Below, in pieces: positions 1 through 8,135 of a stretch of DNA of 64,000 nucleotides. The position numbers and the translations under genes were made by a program. This DNA comes from Halorubrum sp. Atlit-26R. GTDB lineage: Archaea; Halobacteriota; Halobacteria; Halobacteriales; Haloferacaceae. The DNA is taken from positions 124,001-188,000 of the forward strand of contig NZ_QPLT01000004.1 of NCBI RefSeq assembly GCF_003666015.1. The letters are read 5' to 3'. How positions within the stretch are numbered: the first letter of the stretch is position 1; each line of letters starts with the position of its first letter. The notes under the pieces were generated by a model. It worked only from the letters and a program-made list of their open reading frames with translations, was not told where the DNA came from and ran no database searches.

Positions 1-2
1 GA

Positions 3-764
3 ATCGGATCGTTCGCGCTCGTGTTCGGGGTCCTCCTCTCGGTCGTCCTCGTCGGAGTCGGCCTCCTGATCGCGGCCGTTATCGGCTCGCGGCTCGTCGC
101 CGGGCTCGAACGGTGGCTGGCGAACCGCCTGCTCGGCACCGACCTCGTCGCGGCGGACGACCTCCCGGCCGCCGCCGCCGACGGCTCGACGGGCGCGACC
201 GCGACCGTTCGCGCCTACCTGTCGGCGCCGTCGACGTGGCGGGGGCTCGGGTTCATCTCGCTGAAGTTCTGGGTCACGGTGGCGGCGGTCGCGCCGTTCG
301 CCGTCCTCGCGCAGGCGCTCTCACTCGTCGGCGCCCCGGTCCGGTACCCGTACGAGACGACGTTCGGCGAGGTGAACGGCGAACCGGCGGTGTGGGCGAT
401 CGACACCGCGCCCGAGGCCGCCCTCGCCGCGGGGCTCGGGGCCGTCGGCCTGCTCGTCGGCCTCCACCTGACGAACCTGATCGCGGGCGGCGCCCGACTG
501 ATGGCCGTCGCGCTGCTCGGCGAGGACGCCGGGAGCGGCGACCGCCCGCCGGGCGACGCCGGGCGCGTCACCGTCGACGGCGACGCGGCCGATCGCGAGG
601 GCGATGCCGGCCGGAACCGCGACGGCGACCGCGATTCGGAGGAAGGGACCGAGTCGGGCGAGGGGTCCGACTCGGACGCCGACGGCTTCGAGTCCGACGC
701 GGACCCCGCCGACCCCGACGCGGACCCCGCCGACCCCGACGCGGACCGGAACGACCGCGACTGA
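3..764 (+). CDS. Sensor-domain membrane protein, 5' end cut off
   Basis: The frame is open to the left edge, so the true start lies outside the window; the GTG at 21 is only the first visible start codon. The visible part has three hydrophobic segments and a segment near residue 30 rich in Arg/Leu (LERWLANRLLG), which resembles the 'putative sensor' membrane domain PF13796 found in haloarchaeal proteins and some histidine kinases. The last ~75 residues are an acidic low-complexity tail with repeated DADPADP, coded by about two and a half copies of a 21-bp repeat near 699-745. No kinase domain follows, so this is a stand-alone membrane domain. The ligand is unknown. The family assignment is moderate. 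Confidence 0.6.
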   Translation: MGSFALVFGVLLSVVLVGVGLLIAAVIGSRLVAGLERWLANRLLGTDLVAADDLPAAAADGSTGATATVRAYLSAPSTWRGLGFISLKFWVTVAAVAPFAVLAQALSLVGAPVRYPYETTFGEVNGEPAVWAIDTAPEAALAAGLGAVGLLVGLHLTNLIAGGARLMAVALLGEDAGSGDRPPGDAGRVTVDGDAADREGDAGRNRDGDRDSEEGTESGEGSDSDADGFESDADPADPDADPADPDADRNDRD

Positions 765-806
765 CCCGCCCGGAGCGCTTATTCGCCTCCGAGCGTCAGG
801 ACGGGT

Positions 807-1484
807 ATGGCGCCGACGCTCGTGAGCGCGGCCGTTGGGGCGCTGCTCGCGGCCGCGCTGCTGGGCTTCGCCTTCGACCGGCGCGCGGTCGCGGTCGTCG
901 TCGCGGCCGCGCTCGTCCCCTCGCTCGACGCGGTCGCGAGCCTCGCCGTCCCCGGCGCGACGAACGCCCTCCTCCACGCCGTCTGGCTCCCCCTCCTCGC
1001 TGGTGGACTGCTGTACTGGGACGCGACGCTGCGCCCCGAGTCGACCCTCCGCGAGCGGTGGGGTCACCGCGGCGTGCGGGTCGCGTGGGTCGCGCTCGCG
1101 TCGCTCGTCGTCGCCGGGATCGGGTCGGCGCTGTTCGCCGGCGAGGGGGCGGCGCTGCTGTACCCGCTGGAGGACGCGCGCTACGTCGTCCGCGGGCGGC
1201 TCAGCTACTCGACGCGGGAGGGGATCGTCCAGACGTTCCTCGCGCTCGGCGCGGAGGGGCCGGGGATCCTGCCGATAACGAGCGTGGACGGGGCGGTCGC
1301 CGACCCGGTCGCCTCGTGGCTCAACCCCGACGGGCGCCCCGGCCTCGACCCGGGCGCCGACCGGGAGGTCAGGTTCGTCGACGGCGGGTGGCAGCTGGTC
1401 GTCGTCGCCGCCGCGGCCGCGACGCTCGCGGTCCGGTTCCGGCGGGACGGGGACGCGACGGGCGGAAACGGGGTGACCCGCTGA
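807..1484 (+). CDS. YdjM-like (PF04307) membrane protein, degenerate paralogue
   Basis: This 225-residue polytopic membrane protein is clearly paralogous to the next gene: same length, same Arg-rich loop after the first helix, and the same YSTREG/YSTADG segment near residue 130. The family is called 'metal-dependent hydrolase' (YdjM/LexA-binding, PF04307), but this copy has lost most polar residues that would bind metal. The His at position 7 of the sister protein is Ser here, and the HR pair and the later HVFAH segment are replaced. It abuts the next gene with no gap (TGA then ATG), so the two are probably co-transcribed. A structural role is more likely than catalysis, but that is inference. 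Confidence 0.7.
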   Translation: MAPTLVSAAVGALLAAALLGFAFDRRAVAVVVAAALVPSLDAVASLAVPGATNALLHAVWLPLLAGGLLYWDATLRPESTLRERWGHRGVRVAWVALASLVVAGIGSALFAGEGAALLYPLEDARYVVRGRLSYSTREGIVQTFLALGAEGPGILPITSVDGAVADPVASWLNPDGRPGLDPGADREVRFVDGGWQLVVVAAAAATLAVRFRRDGDATGGNGVTR

Positions 1485-2162
1485 ATGCCCTCGACGGTCG
1501 TCCACGCCGGGTTCGCGCTGCTGCTCGCGGCGGGGCTGCTCGGCGCGTACTACGACCGGCGGGCGCTCGCGGTCCTGCTGGTCGTCCTCGTGATACCGGA
1601 GGCGGACAGCTTCCTCGGGGTGGTCATGGCGGGCGCGCACCGCACGGTCGGCCACAACTTCGTCCTCCCCGCGGCCGCCGCGCTGGCGCTGTACTACGAC
1701 ACGCGCGTCCGGGAGCGGTCGCTGATCCGCGAGCGGCTCTCGCCGCGGTGGGTCGCGGTCGCGTGGGTCGCCGTCTTCGTCCACGTCTTCGCGCACGCCG
1801 CGCTCGACTGGACGCACCTCGACGGAGTGAACGCGTTCTGGCCGCTCCGCGACCGCTTCTTCCAGCTAAACGGGGAGGTCATCTACTCGACGGCCGACGG
1901 ATTCGTCCAGACGTTCGTCGACGTGCGCGTCGACCCGGAGACGGGATCTCGGACGGTCGACGCGGGCGCCGGCGGCACCAGCGAGTCGGTCCACGTCAGC
2001 AACCCGGTCCAGCCGCGCGACCCGGACGTCGACGTCGAGGAGCCGGTCGACCGGCGGTTCCCGGTCGCGAGCAGCGGGTGGCGGCTCTACCTGGTCGGGC
2101 TGGGGCTGTTCGCCCTCGGCGCCCGACGGCTCCAAGGGGACGGCGTCGGAGACGGGGAGTGA
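1485..2162 (+). CDS. YdjM-like metal-dependent hydrolase family membrane protein
   Basis: A 225-residue membrane protein of family PF04307. Candidate metal ligands are present: His7 after MPSTVV, Glu/Asp in PEADS, His in GAHRTVGHN, and HVFAHAALDW with two His and an Asp. The C-terminal ~90 residues are hydrophilic and end in one more hydrophobic segment. The ATG follows the TGA of the upstream paralogue directly, which points to a tandem duplication expressed as one message. The biochemical function of haloarchaeal members is not established; the hydrolase name comes from the family. Confidence 0.75.
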   Translation: MPSTVVHAGFALLLAAGLLGAYYDRRALAVLLVVLVIPEADSFLGVVMAGAHRTVGHNFVLPAAAALALYYDTRVRERSLIRERLSPRWVAVAWVAVFVHVFAHAALDWTHLDGVNAFWPLRDRFFQLNGEVIYSTADGFVQTFVDVRVDPETGSRTVDAGAGGTSESVHVSNPVQPRDPDVDVEEPVDRRFPVASSGWRLYLVGLGLFALGARRLQGDGVGDGE

Positions 2163-2256
2163 GCGGAGGACAGTATCCGGAAGGGCCGCCCGACCGCGGC
2201 GCCCCTAACATGGTATGACCCCAGCGTAAACGGCCCCCGACGCGTAGCCAGAGGTA

Positions 2257-3864
2257 ATGTCACCCCAACCAGACGCGGGTTCGTCGAACGCAGCCGAACC
2301 GCTCGCCGGGGAGTCGATCGCGGTCGTCGGCGCCGGCTTCGGCGGGCTCTCCGCGGCCAGCTACCTCGCCGACGCCGGGGCGGACGTGACGCTGTTCGAG
2401 CGGAACGAACACCCAGGCGGGTACGCCGGACGGATCGAGCGCGACGGGTTCCGGATCGACACCGGGCCCTCCTGGTACCTCATGCCGGAGGTGTTCGACC
2501 GGTTCTTCGAGCACTTCGGCCGCTCGACCGACGACTACTACGACCTGATCGAGTTGGACCCGCTGTACGAGGTGATCTGGAAGGACGGCGACCGCGCGTC
2601 GATGCCGGCCGACCGAGAGGGACAGAAGGCGCTGTTCGAGTCCTACGAGCCGGGGGCGGGGGAGGTCTTGGACGACTACCTCGCTGACGCCGCGGAGGCG
2701 TACGAGCTCGGCATGGACCGGTTCGTCTACCCGAGCCGGTCGCGGCTGCGCGACATGGTCGACGCCGACGTGCTCCGCTCCGGCCGCGCGCTGCCGAAGC
2801 TCCGCGAGATGGACGAGTACGTCGGCGACTACTTCGACGACGAGAAGCTCCGGCAGATCGCGGAGTACAAGCTTGTCTTCCTCGGCGGGTCGCCGTACAA
2901 CACGCCCGCGATCTACACGCTGATGAGCCACGTCGACATGAACCTCGGCGTCTACCACCCGGTCGGGGGGATCGCGAGCGTCGTCGACGCGATGGCCGAC
3001 CTCGCCGAGGAGCTCGGCGTCTCGGTCCGAACGAGCGAGCCGGTGACCGCGATCGAGCCGTCGGTCGCCGCGTCCGTCCCGAAGTTCACCGTGGAGACCG
3101 AGCGGCGCGACGGTGGCGGTGCGACGACGGGCGACGGCGCGTCCGGGGGCGGCCGCTTCGACCGGGTCGTGGCGAACGCCGCCCCGCCGCACGTCGAGCG
3201 CGAGCTCCTCCCCGCGGGGACCGTCGACCGCGAGTCGTACTGGGAGTCGCGGACGTACGCGCCCTCGGCGTACCTCTCGTACATCGGCGTGGAGGGCGAC
3301 GTCGACCTCGACCACCACACGCTCGTGTTCCCGACCGACTGGCGGCCCCACTTCGACGCCATCTTCGACGAGCCCGGGTGGCCCGACGACCCCGCGTACT
3401 ACGTCCACGTCCCGTCGAAGACGGACCCGGAGGCGGCGCCCGACGGTCACGAGGCCGTCTTCCTGCTCGTCCCGCTGGCGGCCGGGCTGGAGGACGACCC
3501 GGAGACGCGCGAGCGGTTCCGCGAGCTGGTGTTCGACGACCTCGCCGAGCACGCCGGGGTCGACTTCCGCGACCGGATCGTCTTCGAGGAGACGGCCTGC
3601 GTCTCCGACTTCCGGCAACGATTCAACGCGCCGCGCGGCACCGCGCTGGCGCTGTCGCACACGCTCGAACAGACCGGGCCGCTCCGCCCCGCGCACCGCG
3701 CGCCCGGCGTCGACGGCCTCTACTACGCCGGGGCGTACACCAACCCCGGCATCGGGATGCCGATGTGCCTGCTCAGCGGCGAACACGTCGCCGAGGCGGT
3801 CGTCGAGGACGCGACCGGCGGCGGCGTGCTCCCGTCGGTCGTCCCGACGTCGACGCTGCGGTGA
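2257..3864 (+). CDS. crtI: Phytoene desaturase (CrtI family)
   Basis: FAD-dependent desaturase of the CrtI/CrtD family, 535 residues, acting on C40 carotenoid precursors on the path to lycopene and bacterioruberin. An N-terminal Rossmann motif (VVGAGFGGLSAA, about residues 23-34) is followed by the family segment FRIDTGPSWYLMPEVF. Near the C-terminus is GLYYAGAYTNPGIGMPMCLLSG, the FAD-binding signature of carotenoid desaturases. A Gly/Asp-rich insertion sits near residue 290. The gene stands alone, without the lyeJ and cruF neighbours that usually go with the haloarchaeal 3,4-desaturase CrtD, so CrtI is the better guess, though CrtD cannot be excluded from sequence reading alone. Confidence 0.85.
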   Translation: MSPQPDAGSSNAAEPLAGESIAVVGAGFGGLSAASYLADAGADVTLFERNEHPGGYAGRIERDGFRIDTGPSWYLMPEVFDRFFEHFGRSTDDYYDLIELDPLYEVIWKDGDRASMPADREGQKALFESYEPGAGEVLDDYLADAAEAYELGMDRFVYPSRSRLRDMVDADVLRSGRALPKLREMDEYVGDYFDDEKLRQIAEYKLVFLGGSPYNTPAIYTLMSHVDMNLGVYHPVGGIASVVDAMADLAEELGVSVRTSEPVTAIEPSVAASVPKFTVETERRDGGGATTGDGASGGGRFDRVVANAAPPHVERELLPAGTVDRESYWESRTYAPSAYLSYIGVEGDVDLDHHTLVFPTDWRPHFDAIFDEPGWPDDPAYYVHVPSKTDPEAAPDGHEAVFLLVPLAAGLEDDPETRERFRELVFDDLAEHAGVDFRDRIVFEETACVSDFRQRFNAPRGTALALSHTLEQTGPLRPAHRAPGVDGLYYAGAYTNPGIGMPMCLLSGEHVAEAVVEDATGGGVLPSVVPTSTLR

Positions 3865-3918
3865 GCGGTCGAATCCGTTCGTTCGTCGGCGGCGGCCTCC
3901 GCCTCACACGTCACCACC

Positions 3919-4455
3919 TCACTCGCCGCCGGCGTTCGATCCCTCGATCGGTTCCGGTTCCTGCGCCGCGACCCAGTGCGTGACCGTCCCCGCGTCGCCG
4001 AACAGCGGCCGCAAGGTGACGCGGTTCGCGAACGGGACGCCGTCGCGGCGTCGGTTGCGGACGTCGACGGTGACCCGCGACCACGTCGACAGCGCCTCGC
4101 GGAAGTCCGCGCGGACCTCGTCGTCGACGTCCGGGGCCTGAAAGAGGCGCGGGTTCCGGCCGCGGAGTTCGTCGAACTCGTACCCGGTCCAGTCGCGGAA
4201 CCAGCGGTTGACGTAGACGATCGGCGTGTCGCGGTACGCCGGCCCGGTGAGCGTGAGCCCGAGCGGCGCGTCGTCGAACGCCCGAACGCGGTCGACGAGG
4301 GTCGCTTCGCGCTCGGACCGGTCGCCCGGGTGGTCCGGCTCTTCCGGGAAGGACGCGGCGTCGAGGTCGCGCTCGTCGGCGAGCGCCGCGAGCCGGTCGG
4401 CGAACTCCCCGGGATCGGCGTCGATCGCCGCGAGAACGTCGCTTCGAAGCGTCAC
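3919..4455 (-). CDS. Single PAS (LOV-like) domain protein
   Basis: I start it at the GTG at 4455 (VTLRSDVLAAID...), giving 178 residues; the frame stays open upstream to 4599, but that extension is basic and low-complexity and looks non-coding. The N-terminal ~65 residues are an acidic helical region. Residues ~70-165 are a PAS core with FRDWTGYEFDELRGRNPRLFQ, very like the LOV helix FxxxTGYxxEExxGRNCRFLQ, but with Pro where LOV photoreceptors have the flavin-binding Cys. No output domain follows. It probably senses through a ligand or partner; the role is unknown. It is convergent with crtI. Confidence 0.7.
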   Translation of the reverse strand: MTLRSDVLAAIDADPGEFADRLAALADERDLDAASFPEEPDHPGDRSEREATLVDRVRAFDDAPLGLTLTGPAYRDTPIVYVNRWFRDWTGYEFDELRGRNPRLFQAPDVDDEVRADFREALSTWSRVTVDVRNRRRDGVPFANRVTLRPLFGDAGTVTHWVAAQEPEPIEGSNAGGE

Positions 4456-4601
4456 GTGTGGGGTTGGACGCGCTGCGACAAGCACGTGTCGTTCGGGCGG
4501 AGGGCGCCGGGGTCGCGTCCGCGTTCCGGTCGCGTCCGCCTCACGTGATGGGGAGCTGAAACGAACGTTATGTACGTCCGGGCCCGACGGTGAGGTCACG
4601 G

Positions 4602-6155
4602 ATGCGCGACTCCACCGTCACCGCCGTCGTCGCCGTCGGGCTGCTCGTGGTACTCGCCGGCTGCGGCGGGCTCGGCGGCGACACCGCCGGAGGACTCTCG
4701 GGCGCGCCGTCGCCGTCGATCGAGTCCGTCGACGCGCCCGAGTCGCTCGGCCACGACGAGCGGGCGACGGTCGAGGCGAGCGTGCGGTGGGAGGGGCTCG
4801 CGAGCGACGGCGGCGGTGGTGAGAGCGGGGGTTCGGCGAGTTCGAACGCGACGCTCGACCCGGTTCGGGTCGCGGTTCGGGCCGGCGACGCGACGCTGCT
4901 CTCGGAGAACCGGTCGGTCCCGGCGAACGGGACGATGACGGTGACGGCGACGGTCGACGCCGCGGCGCTCGACCCGGGAGAACGCGAACTCGCGGTGTCG
5001 GTCGGCGAGGCGACGGCGAGCCGCACTGTCGTCGTCAAGGAGGCGCGGGCGGCGACGTTCGCGGTCTCCGAGGTCGAGGCCCCCGAGAGCGTCGGGTACG
5101 GCGATGACCTCGCGGTCACGGCGACGGTGACCAACGTCGGCGACCTGGCGGGCAACCAGACCGTCCGGATCCGGTACGGGTCCGGCACGAGCGCGAACGT
5201 GACGGACGCCCGGACCGTGGCGCTCGACGGCGGCGCGGAGGCGGAGGCGTCCGTCACGTTCGCGGACGTGCGGCTCGACGGCGGCGACTATCCGGTCGTC
5301 GTGACGACCGCGAATCGGACGCGCGAGCGGGCCGTCTCGGTGGTCCACCCGAGCCCGTACGGGAAGACGACGCTCGGGCTCTACGTCGACGACGCGGCGG
5401 TCGACCGGAACGTTTCGGACGTCGTCGTGGCCGCGACGGGCTACTGGGAGCGGAGCGACGAGCGCTACCTCGGCTACCCGGTCGAGTACGATCGGGTCGA
5501 CGACGAGGAGCGAGCCGACGTCGTCCTCCGGTTCGACCGCGTGGAGCGGTGCGGCGTGGAGGAGACCAACGAGACGCGGTACTTCGGCTGCGCGGACCTC
5601 CTCGTCGACGAGCCGCGGACGCCGATGACCGCGACCGTCGACCCCCGGATCTCCGACGCGGAGATGAACGCGACGATCATCCACGAGCTCGGCCACGTTC
5701 AGGGGCTCGAACACGGCGCGGAGCCCGCCGGACTGATGAACGCGACGAGCACGCTCGCGACCCACCGGGCGCTGAAGGTCCACCTGCGCGCCGACGAGGG
5801 CGCGGTCACGGGCCCCGTCGAGGACGAGGTCGCTGCCGCGCTCGACTACTTCGCCGGCCGTGACGATATCGCCGGGAACGACCGGTTCGCGTGGGAGTTC
5901 GTCGACGGCGCGCGCGAGGCGCACGTCCAGATCACCTACGACGAGCGCGGCGACGTCTGCTTCGCCGACGGCGGCGGGTCCTGTACGGTCGAGGGCGAGT
6001 ACTACGGACAAGAGGACGTGCGCTTGGAGGCGTTAGACGAGGAGGTCGTCGCGTGGCACGTCGGCGCGTCGCTGGCGCCGGTGTTGCTGGAGGAGGTGCC
6101 GCCGGAGCTTACAGGCGATGCGGAGCGGCGGGAGCGGGAGGCGTGGCCGGGATAG
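4602..6155 (+). CDS. Secreted lipoprotein with metzincin-type protease domain
   Basis: The ATG at 4602 puts a lipoprotein signal at the N-terminus (MRDSTVTAVVAVGLLVVLAGC, lipobox LAGC), so the protein is exported and anchored by a lipid on Cys. Two beta-rich, CARDB-like segments follow (roughly residues 30-140 and 145-250, the second with VEAPESVGYGDDLAVTATVTN). The C-terminal part has the zinc site HELGHVQGLEH near residue 361 and a downstream LMN that would be the Met-turn: the HExxHxxGxxH metzincin pattern. It is a candidate cell-surface protease. Substrates are unknown. An upstream GTG at 4590 would add four residues and is less likely given the signal. Confidence 0.8.
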   Translation: MRDSTVTAVVAVGLLVVLAGCGGLGGDTAGGLSGAPSPSIESVDAPESLGHDERATVEASVRWEGLASDGGGGESGGSASSNATLDPVRVAVRAGDATLLSENRSVPANGTMTVTATVDAAALDPGERELAVSVGEATASRTVVVKEARAATFAVSEVEAPESVGYGDDLAVTATVTNVGDLAGNQTVRIRYGSGTSANVTDARTVALDGGAEAEASVTFADVRLDGGDYPVVVTTANRTRERAVSVVHPSPYGKTTLGLYVDDAAVDRNVSDVVVAATGYWERSDERYLGYPVEYDRVDDEERADVVLRFDRVERCGVEETNETRYFGCADLLVDEPRTPMTATVDPRISDAEMNATIIHELGHVQGLEHGAEPAGLMNATSTLATHRALKVHLRADEGAVTGPVEDEVAAALDYFAGRDDIAGNDRFAWEFVDGAREAHVQITYDERGDVCFADGGGSCTVEGEYYGQEDVRLEALDEEVVAWHVGASLAPVLLEEVPPELTGDAERREREAWPG

Positions 6156-6170
6156 AGTTCGGGCGGCGAG

Positions 6171-6491
6171 CTACTCCCGATACCGCGCTTCGAGTTCGTC
6201 GGTGAAGTAGACGTATCGGCGCTCGACGCGTTCGAAGTCCGTCCCGGGGATGAGGATCGATTCCTCCGGTGAGCCGCTGTCGCGCACCGTCTCCTCGACC
6301 CGCTCGGTGGTGACGAGTCCCCTCGATTCGAGGCTCTCGATGGCCGTTTCGGCGCTGCCGTCGCTGCCGAGAACTCGGAGTTCTTCCGCGGGGAGGCCCT
6401 CCTCGATCATGAACTCGAACGTGTCCCGCTCGATGACCTCGCCCACCTCCAAGACGTCCTCGACGAGCCGTTCCTCGGGGTCGGTCAGCAC
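6171..6491 (-). CDS. Small acidic protein, possible winged-helix
   Basis: A 106-residue protein with a GTG start, about 25 bp downstream of a TATA-like CTTTAG on the minus strand, which fits a leaderless transcript. The sequence alternates predicted helices (DPEERLVEDVLEVGEVI, SAETAIESLESRGLV) and ends in a strand-rich YVYFTDELEARYRE, which could be a small winged-helix fold. I do not recognise a family. It is convergent with the metzincin gene (16 bp gap). Function is unknown. Confidence 0.55.
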   Translation of the reverse strand: MLTDPEERLVEDVLEVGEVIERDTFEFMIEEGLPAEELRVLGSDGSAETAIESLESRGLVTTERVEETVRDSGSPEESILIPGTDFERVERRYVYFTDELEARYRE

Positions 6492-6691
6492 GGTCGGCTG
6501 GTCGTCTGTCGCGATTTCACTTTAGCGTTCGTGCGGGAAGGCGAACGGAGTGCTCCCGTCTCGCCGGGAGAGACTCTCGATCCCGAGCCCAGTTTTGTGT
6601 CCCGAGGATCGAACCGTCCGCGGCTCGGGCGTTCGAAAACGGTGTTCGAAGCGACAGAACGCTTATTCCACGGTGACGACTACTACCATCC

Positions 6692-6895
6692 ATGAGTACT
6701 GGCCGGGAGATCCGCCTGATCGAGGAGGACGAGGGGGGATGGTCTGCGATCGATCAAGAGCTGAACGTCGCCAGCCAAGGTGAGACGCGTGAGGAGGCGC
6801 TTTCGAACCTCGACGAGGCGGTCGAACTGACGAAGGAAGCCCGCGAGGCGGACACGAACGCGCCAGAGCCGGACGCTCCCTGGTTCGAGGAATGA
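6692..6895 (+). CDS. hicB: HicB-family antitoxin
   Basis: A 67-residue HicB-like (UPF0150) protein: IRLIEEDEGGWSAIDQELNV with the strand pattern and the GETREEALSNLDEAVELT helix that define the family, with no DNA-binding tail. HicB antitoxins bind and block the mRNA-cleaving HicA toxin. Its last codons overlap the ATG of a hicA-like frame by 4 bp (ATGA), the usual coupling of such pairs. Because the downstream hicA is frameshifted, this antitoxin may now be an orphan. Confidence 0.8.
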   Translation: MSTGREIRLIEEDEGGWSAIDQELNVASQGETREEALSNLDEAVELTKEAREADTNAPEPDAPWFEE

Positions 6896-7142
6896 GCGGT
6901 CCACCGCGAAACTTCTCCGGCCGAGAGATCGTCACCGTCTCACCTCTTTCAATTACCGCAAAGACCGACAGCGCGGAAGCCACGCGATTCTGAAGTACAC
7001 GAACCCCGACACCGGCGAGGTCCGAACCGTCACCGTCCCGCTACACGACCGGGTGAAGATCGGGACGCTCCAGTCGATCGCGGATCAGTGCGGCGCAGAG
7101 GACTTCGACGCGTGGTGTCGCTGGATCGACGAGCATCGCTGA
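6892..7142 (+). pseudogene. hicA: hicA toxin gene, frameshifted
   Basis: The ATG at 6892 overlaps the hicB stop. In frame the product begins MSGPPRNFSGREIVTV, as HicA proteins do, then runs into a TGA about 17 residues later. If the frame moves back one base near 6939-6940 it continues LTSFNYRKDRQRGSHAIL and on through VTVPLHDRVKIGTL to WCRWIDEHR and a stop at 7142. That second part holds the catalytic His (GSH) and the rest of the dsRBD-like HicA fold. The gene is therefore broken by an indel, unless ribosomes shift frame here or the assembly has an error. It is too short in either frame to be picked up as one ORF. Confidence 0.75.
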
Positions 7143-7251
7143 CGCGGTCACACGCGAGTTCCTTCTACGCCGCTCACTGTCGGTATCGGCGACCTTGTCG
7201 ACCGCTGCGTCGCAAGAGAACGAGGAAATGAGGCGACCGGAGGGAATCGAA

Positions 7252-7264
7252 TGGACTCGCGGGG
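7252..7264 (-). repeat. Copy of the tRNA-Ala 3' end in the spacer
   Basis: TGGACTCGCGGGG occurs here and again at 7335-7347, where it forms the 3' end of tRNA-Ala (both read on the plus strand). The spacer copy is followed by an 8-bp hairpin (CTCGCGGG-GGT-CCCGCGAG, 7256-7274). The 7143-7334 spacer otherwise contains only short repeats of the GCGAACGNAGTGAGCG kind. A duplicated tRNA 3' end is what an old integration at the tRNA would leave, but only 83 bp separate the copies. Confidence 0.4.
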
Positions 7265-7334
7265 GTCCCGCGAGCGAACGGAGCGAGTGGGACCACGCGA
7301 GGGAACGACTAAGCGAACGAAGTGAGCGCAGGAG

Positions 7335-7406
7335 TGGACTCGCGGGGATTTGAACCCCGGGCCTTCCCCGTGCCAGGGGGATGATCTACCACTGATCTAC
7401 GAGCCC
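7335..7406 (-). tRNA. tRNA-Ala (GGC)
   Basis: On the minus strand a full cloverleaf can be drawn: 7-bp acceptor (GGGCTCG with CGAGTCC) containing the G3-U70 pair that marks alanine tRNAs, a 4-bp D stem, a 5-bp anticodon stem TCCCC/GGGGA with loop CTGGCAC giving anticodon GGC, a 5-base variable region, and a T arm CGGGG-TTCAAAT-CCCCG. The discriminator is A. CCA is not encoded and there is no intron. It lies just downstream of the SRPBCC gene's 3' end, on the same strand as that gene. Confidence 0.95.
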
Positions 7407-7486
7407 GCGAACGCATTCGTTCGTTCCGCGGTGAATATCTTAAGGGCTTCGAATCGCGGACCGACGAGGCCGCGCTCCGCCCGCGC

Positions 7487-8041
7487 TCAGATCCGGTCGG
7501 AATCGACGTACACGTCGAGGTCGACGTCCCGCGTCGACCCCTCTAAGTCCTGGACCGCGCGCTCGACGACGCGCTCGGCCTCGTCTCTGATCAGCGGGAT
7601 CGCCTTCTTCAACACCCAGTCGAACGAGACCAGCCGCGGGAGGTCGAGCGCGTCGGAGCTGGCCGATCCGGGGTCGAACTGGACTTCGAGTGCGACCTCG
7701 CAGGGGGCGTCGTCGGTCGCGTCCGCGTCGTCGTCGTCGTCGCCCTCGACGCTCTCGGGCGGCGTCACTCGCCAGCAGCCGCCGGCGTCGATGTCCTTCG
7801 TGATCTCCCAGTCGATGCGCTCGGGCGGCTCGACGCCGGTCACCTCCGAGCGAGCGGTGTAGGAGATCTTCCACCACGCGAACGTGAGCGCGTACTTGGT
7901 CCCGGGACCGCCGTCGCCGGTGACGGTCCGGACCTCGCGGAGGTACTCGGAGTAGTTCGCGTACCGCGGGAAATCGAGCAGGAAATCGTACACCTCCTCG
8001 GGGTCGGCGTACACCTCCGTTCGCACGACGAGTTCGTCCAC
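7487..8041 (-). CDS. SRPBCC (START/RatA-like) family protein
   Basis: A 184-residue protein starting MDELVVRTEVYADPEEVYDFLLDFPRYANYSEYL, the opening strand and helix of the SRPBCC/polyketide-cyclase-like fold, which forms a hydrophobic ligand cavity. An acidic insertion (about residues 103-117) lies in the middle, and the C-terminal long helix (ALDLPRLVSFDWVLKKAIPLIRDEAERVVERAV) closes the fold. It is soluble. Ligand and process are unknown; relatives include lipid-binding and ribosome-associated RatA-like proteins. Confidence 0.75.
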   Translation of the reverse strand: MDELVVRTEVYADPEEVYDFLLDFPRYANYSEYLREVRTVTGDGGPGTKYALTFAWWKISYTARSEVTGVEPPERIDWEITKDIDAGGCWRVTPPESVEGDDDDDADATDDAPCEVALEVQFDPGSASSDALDLPRLVSFDWVLKKAIPLIRDEAERVVERAVQDLEGSTRDVDLDVYVDSDRI

Positions 8042-8135
8042 GTACTGGGGTTCGGGCGGCGCTTATTAAACGGACCGGCGATGGTACTCGTTCAATATCT
8101 CTGTGGTGGTCGCTCTCCCGGCCTCGGCCGCTCGG

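Noticed and set aside
113-2218. 701-residue Arg-rich frame across the first three genes
   Set aside because: Out-of-frame shadow; composition is not protein-like for a haloarchaeon and three real genes overlap it.
4456-4599. Longer N-terminus for the PAS protein
   Set aside because: Basic low-complexity stretch unlike the acidic protein that follows; the GTG at 4455 opens a clean helix.
7251-7280. Second tRNA gene beside tRNA-Ala
   Set aside because: Only the 3' end sequence is repeated; no cloverleaf can be drawn.
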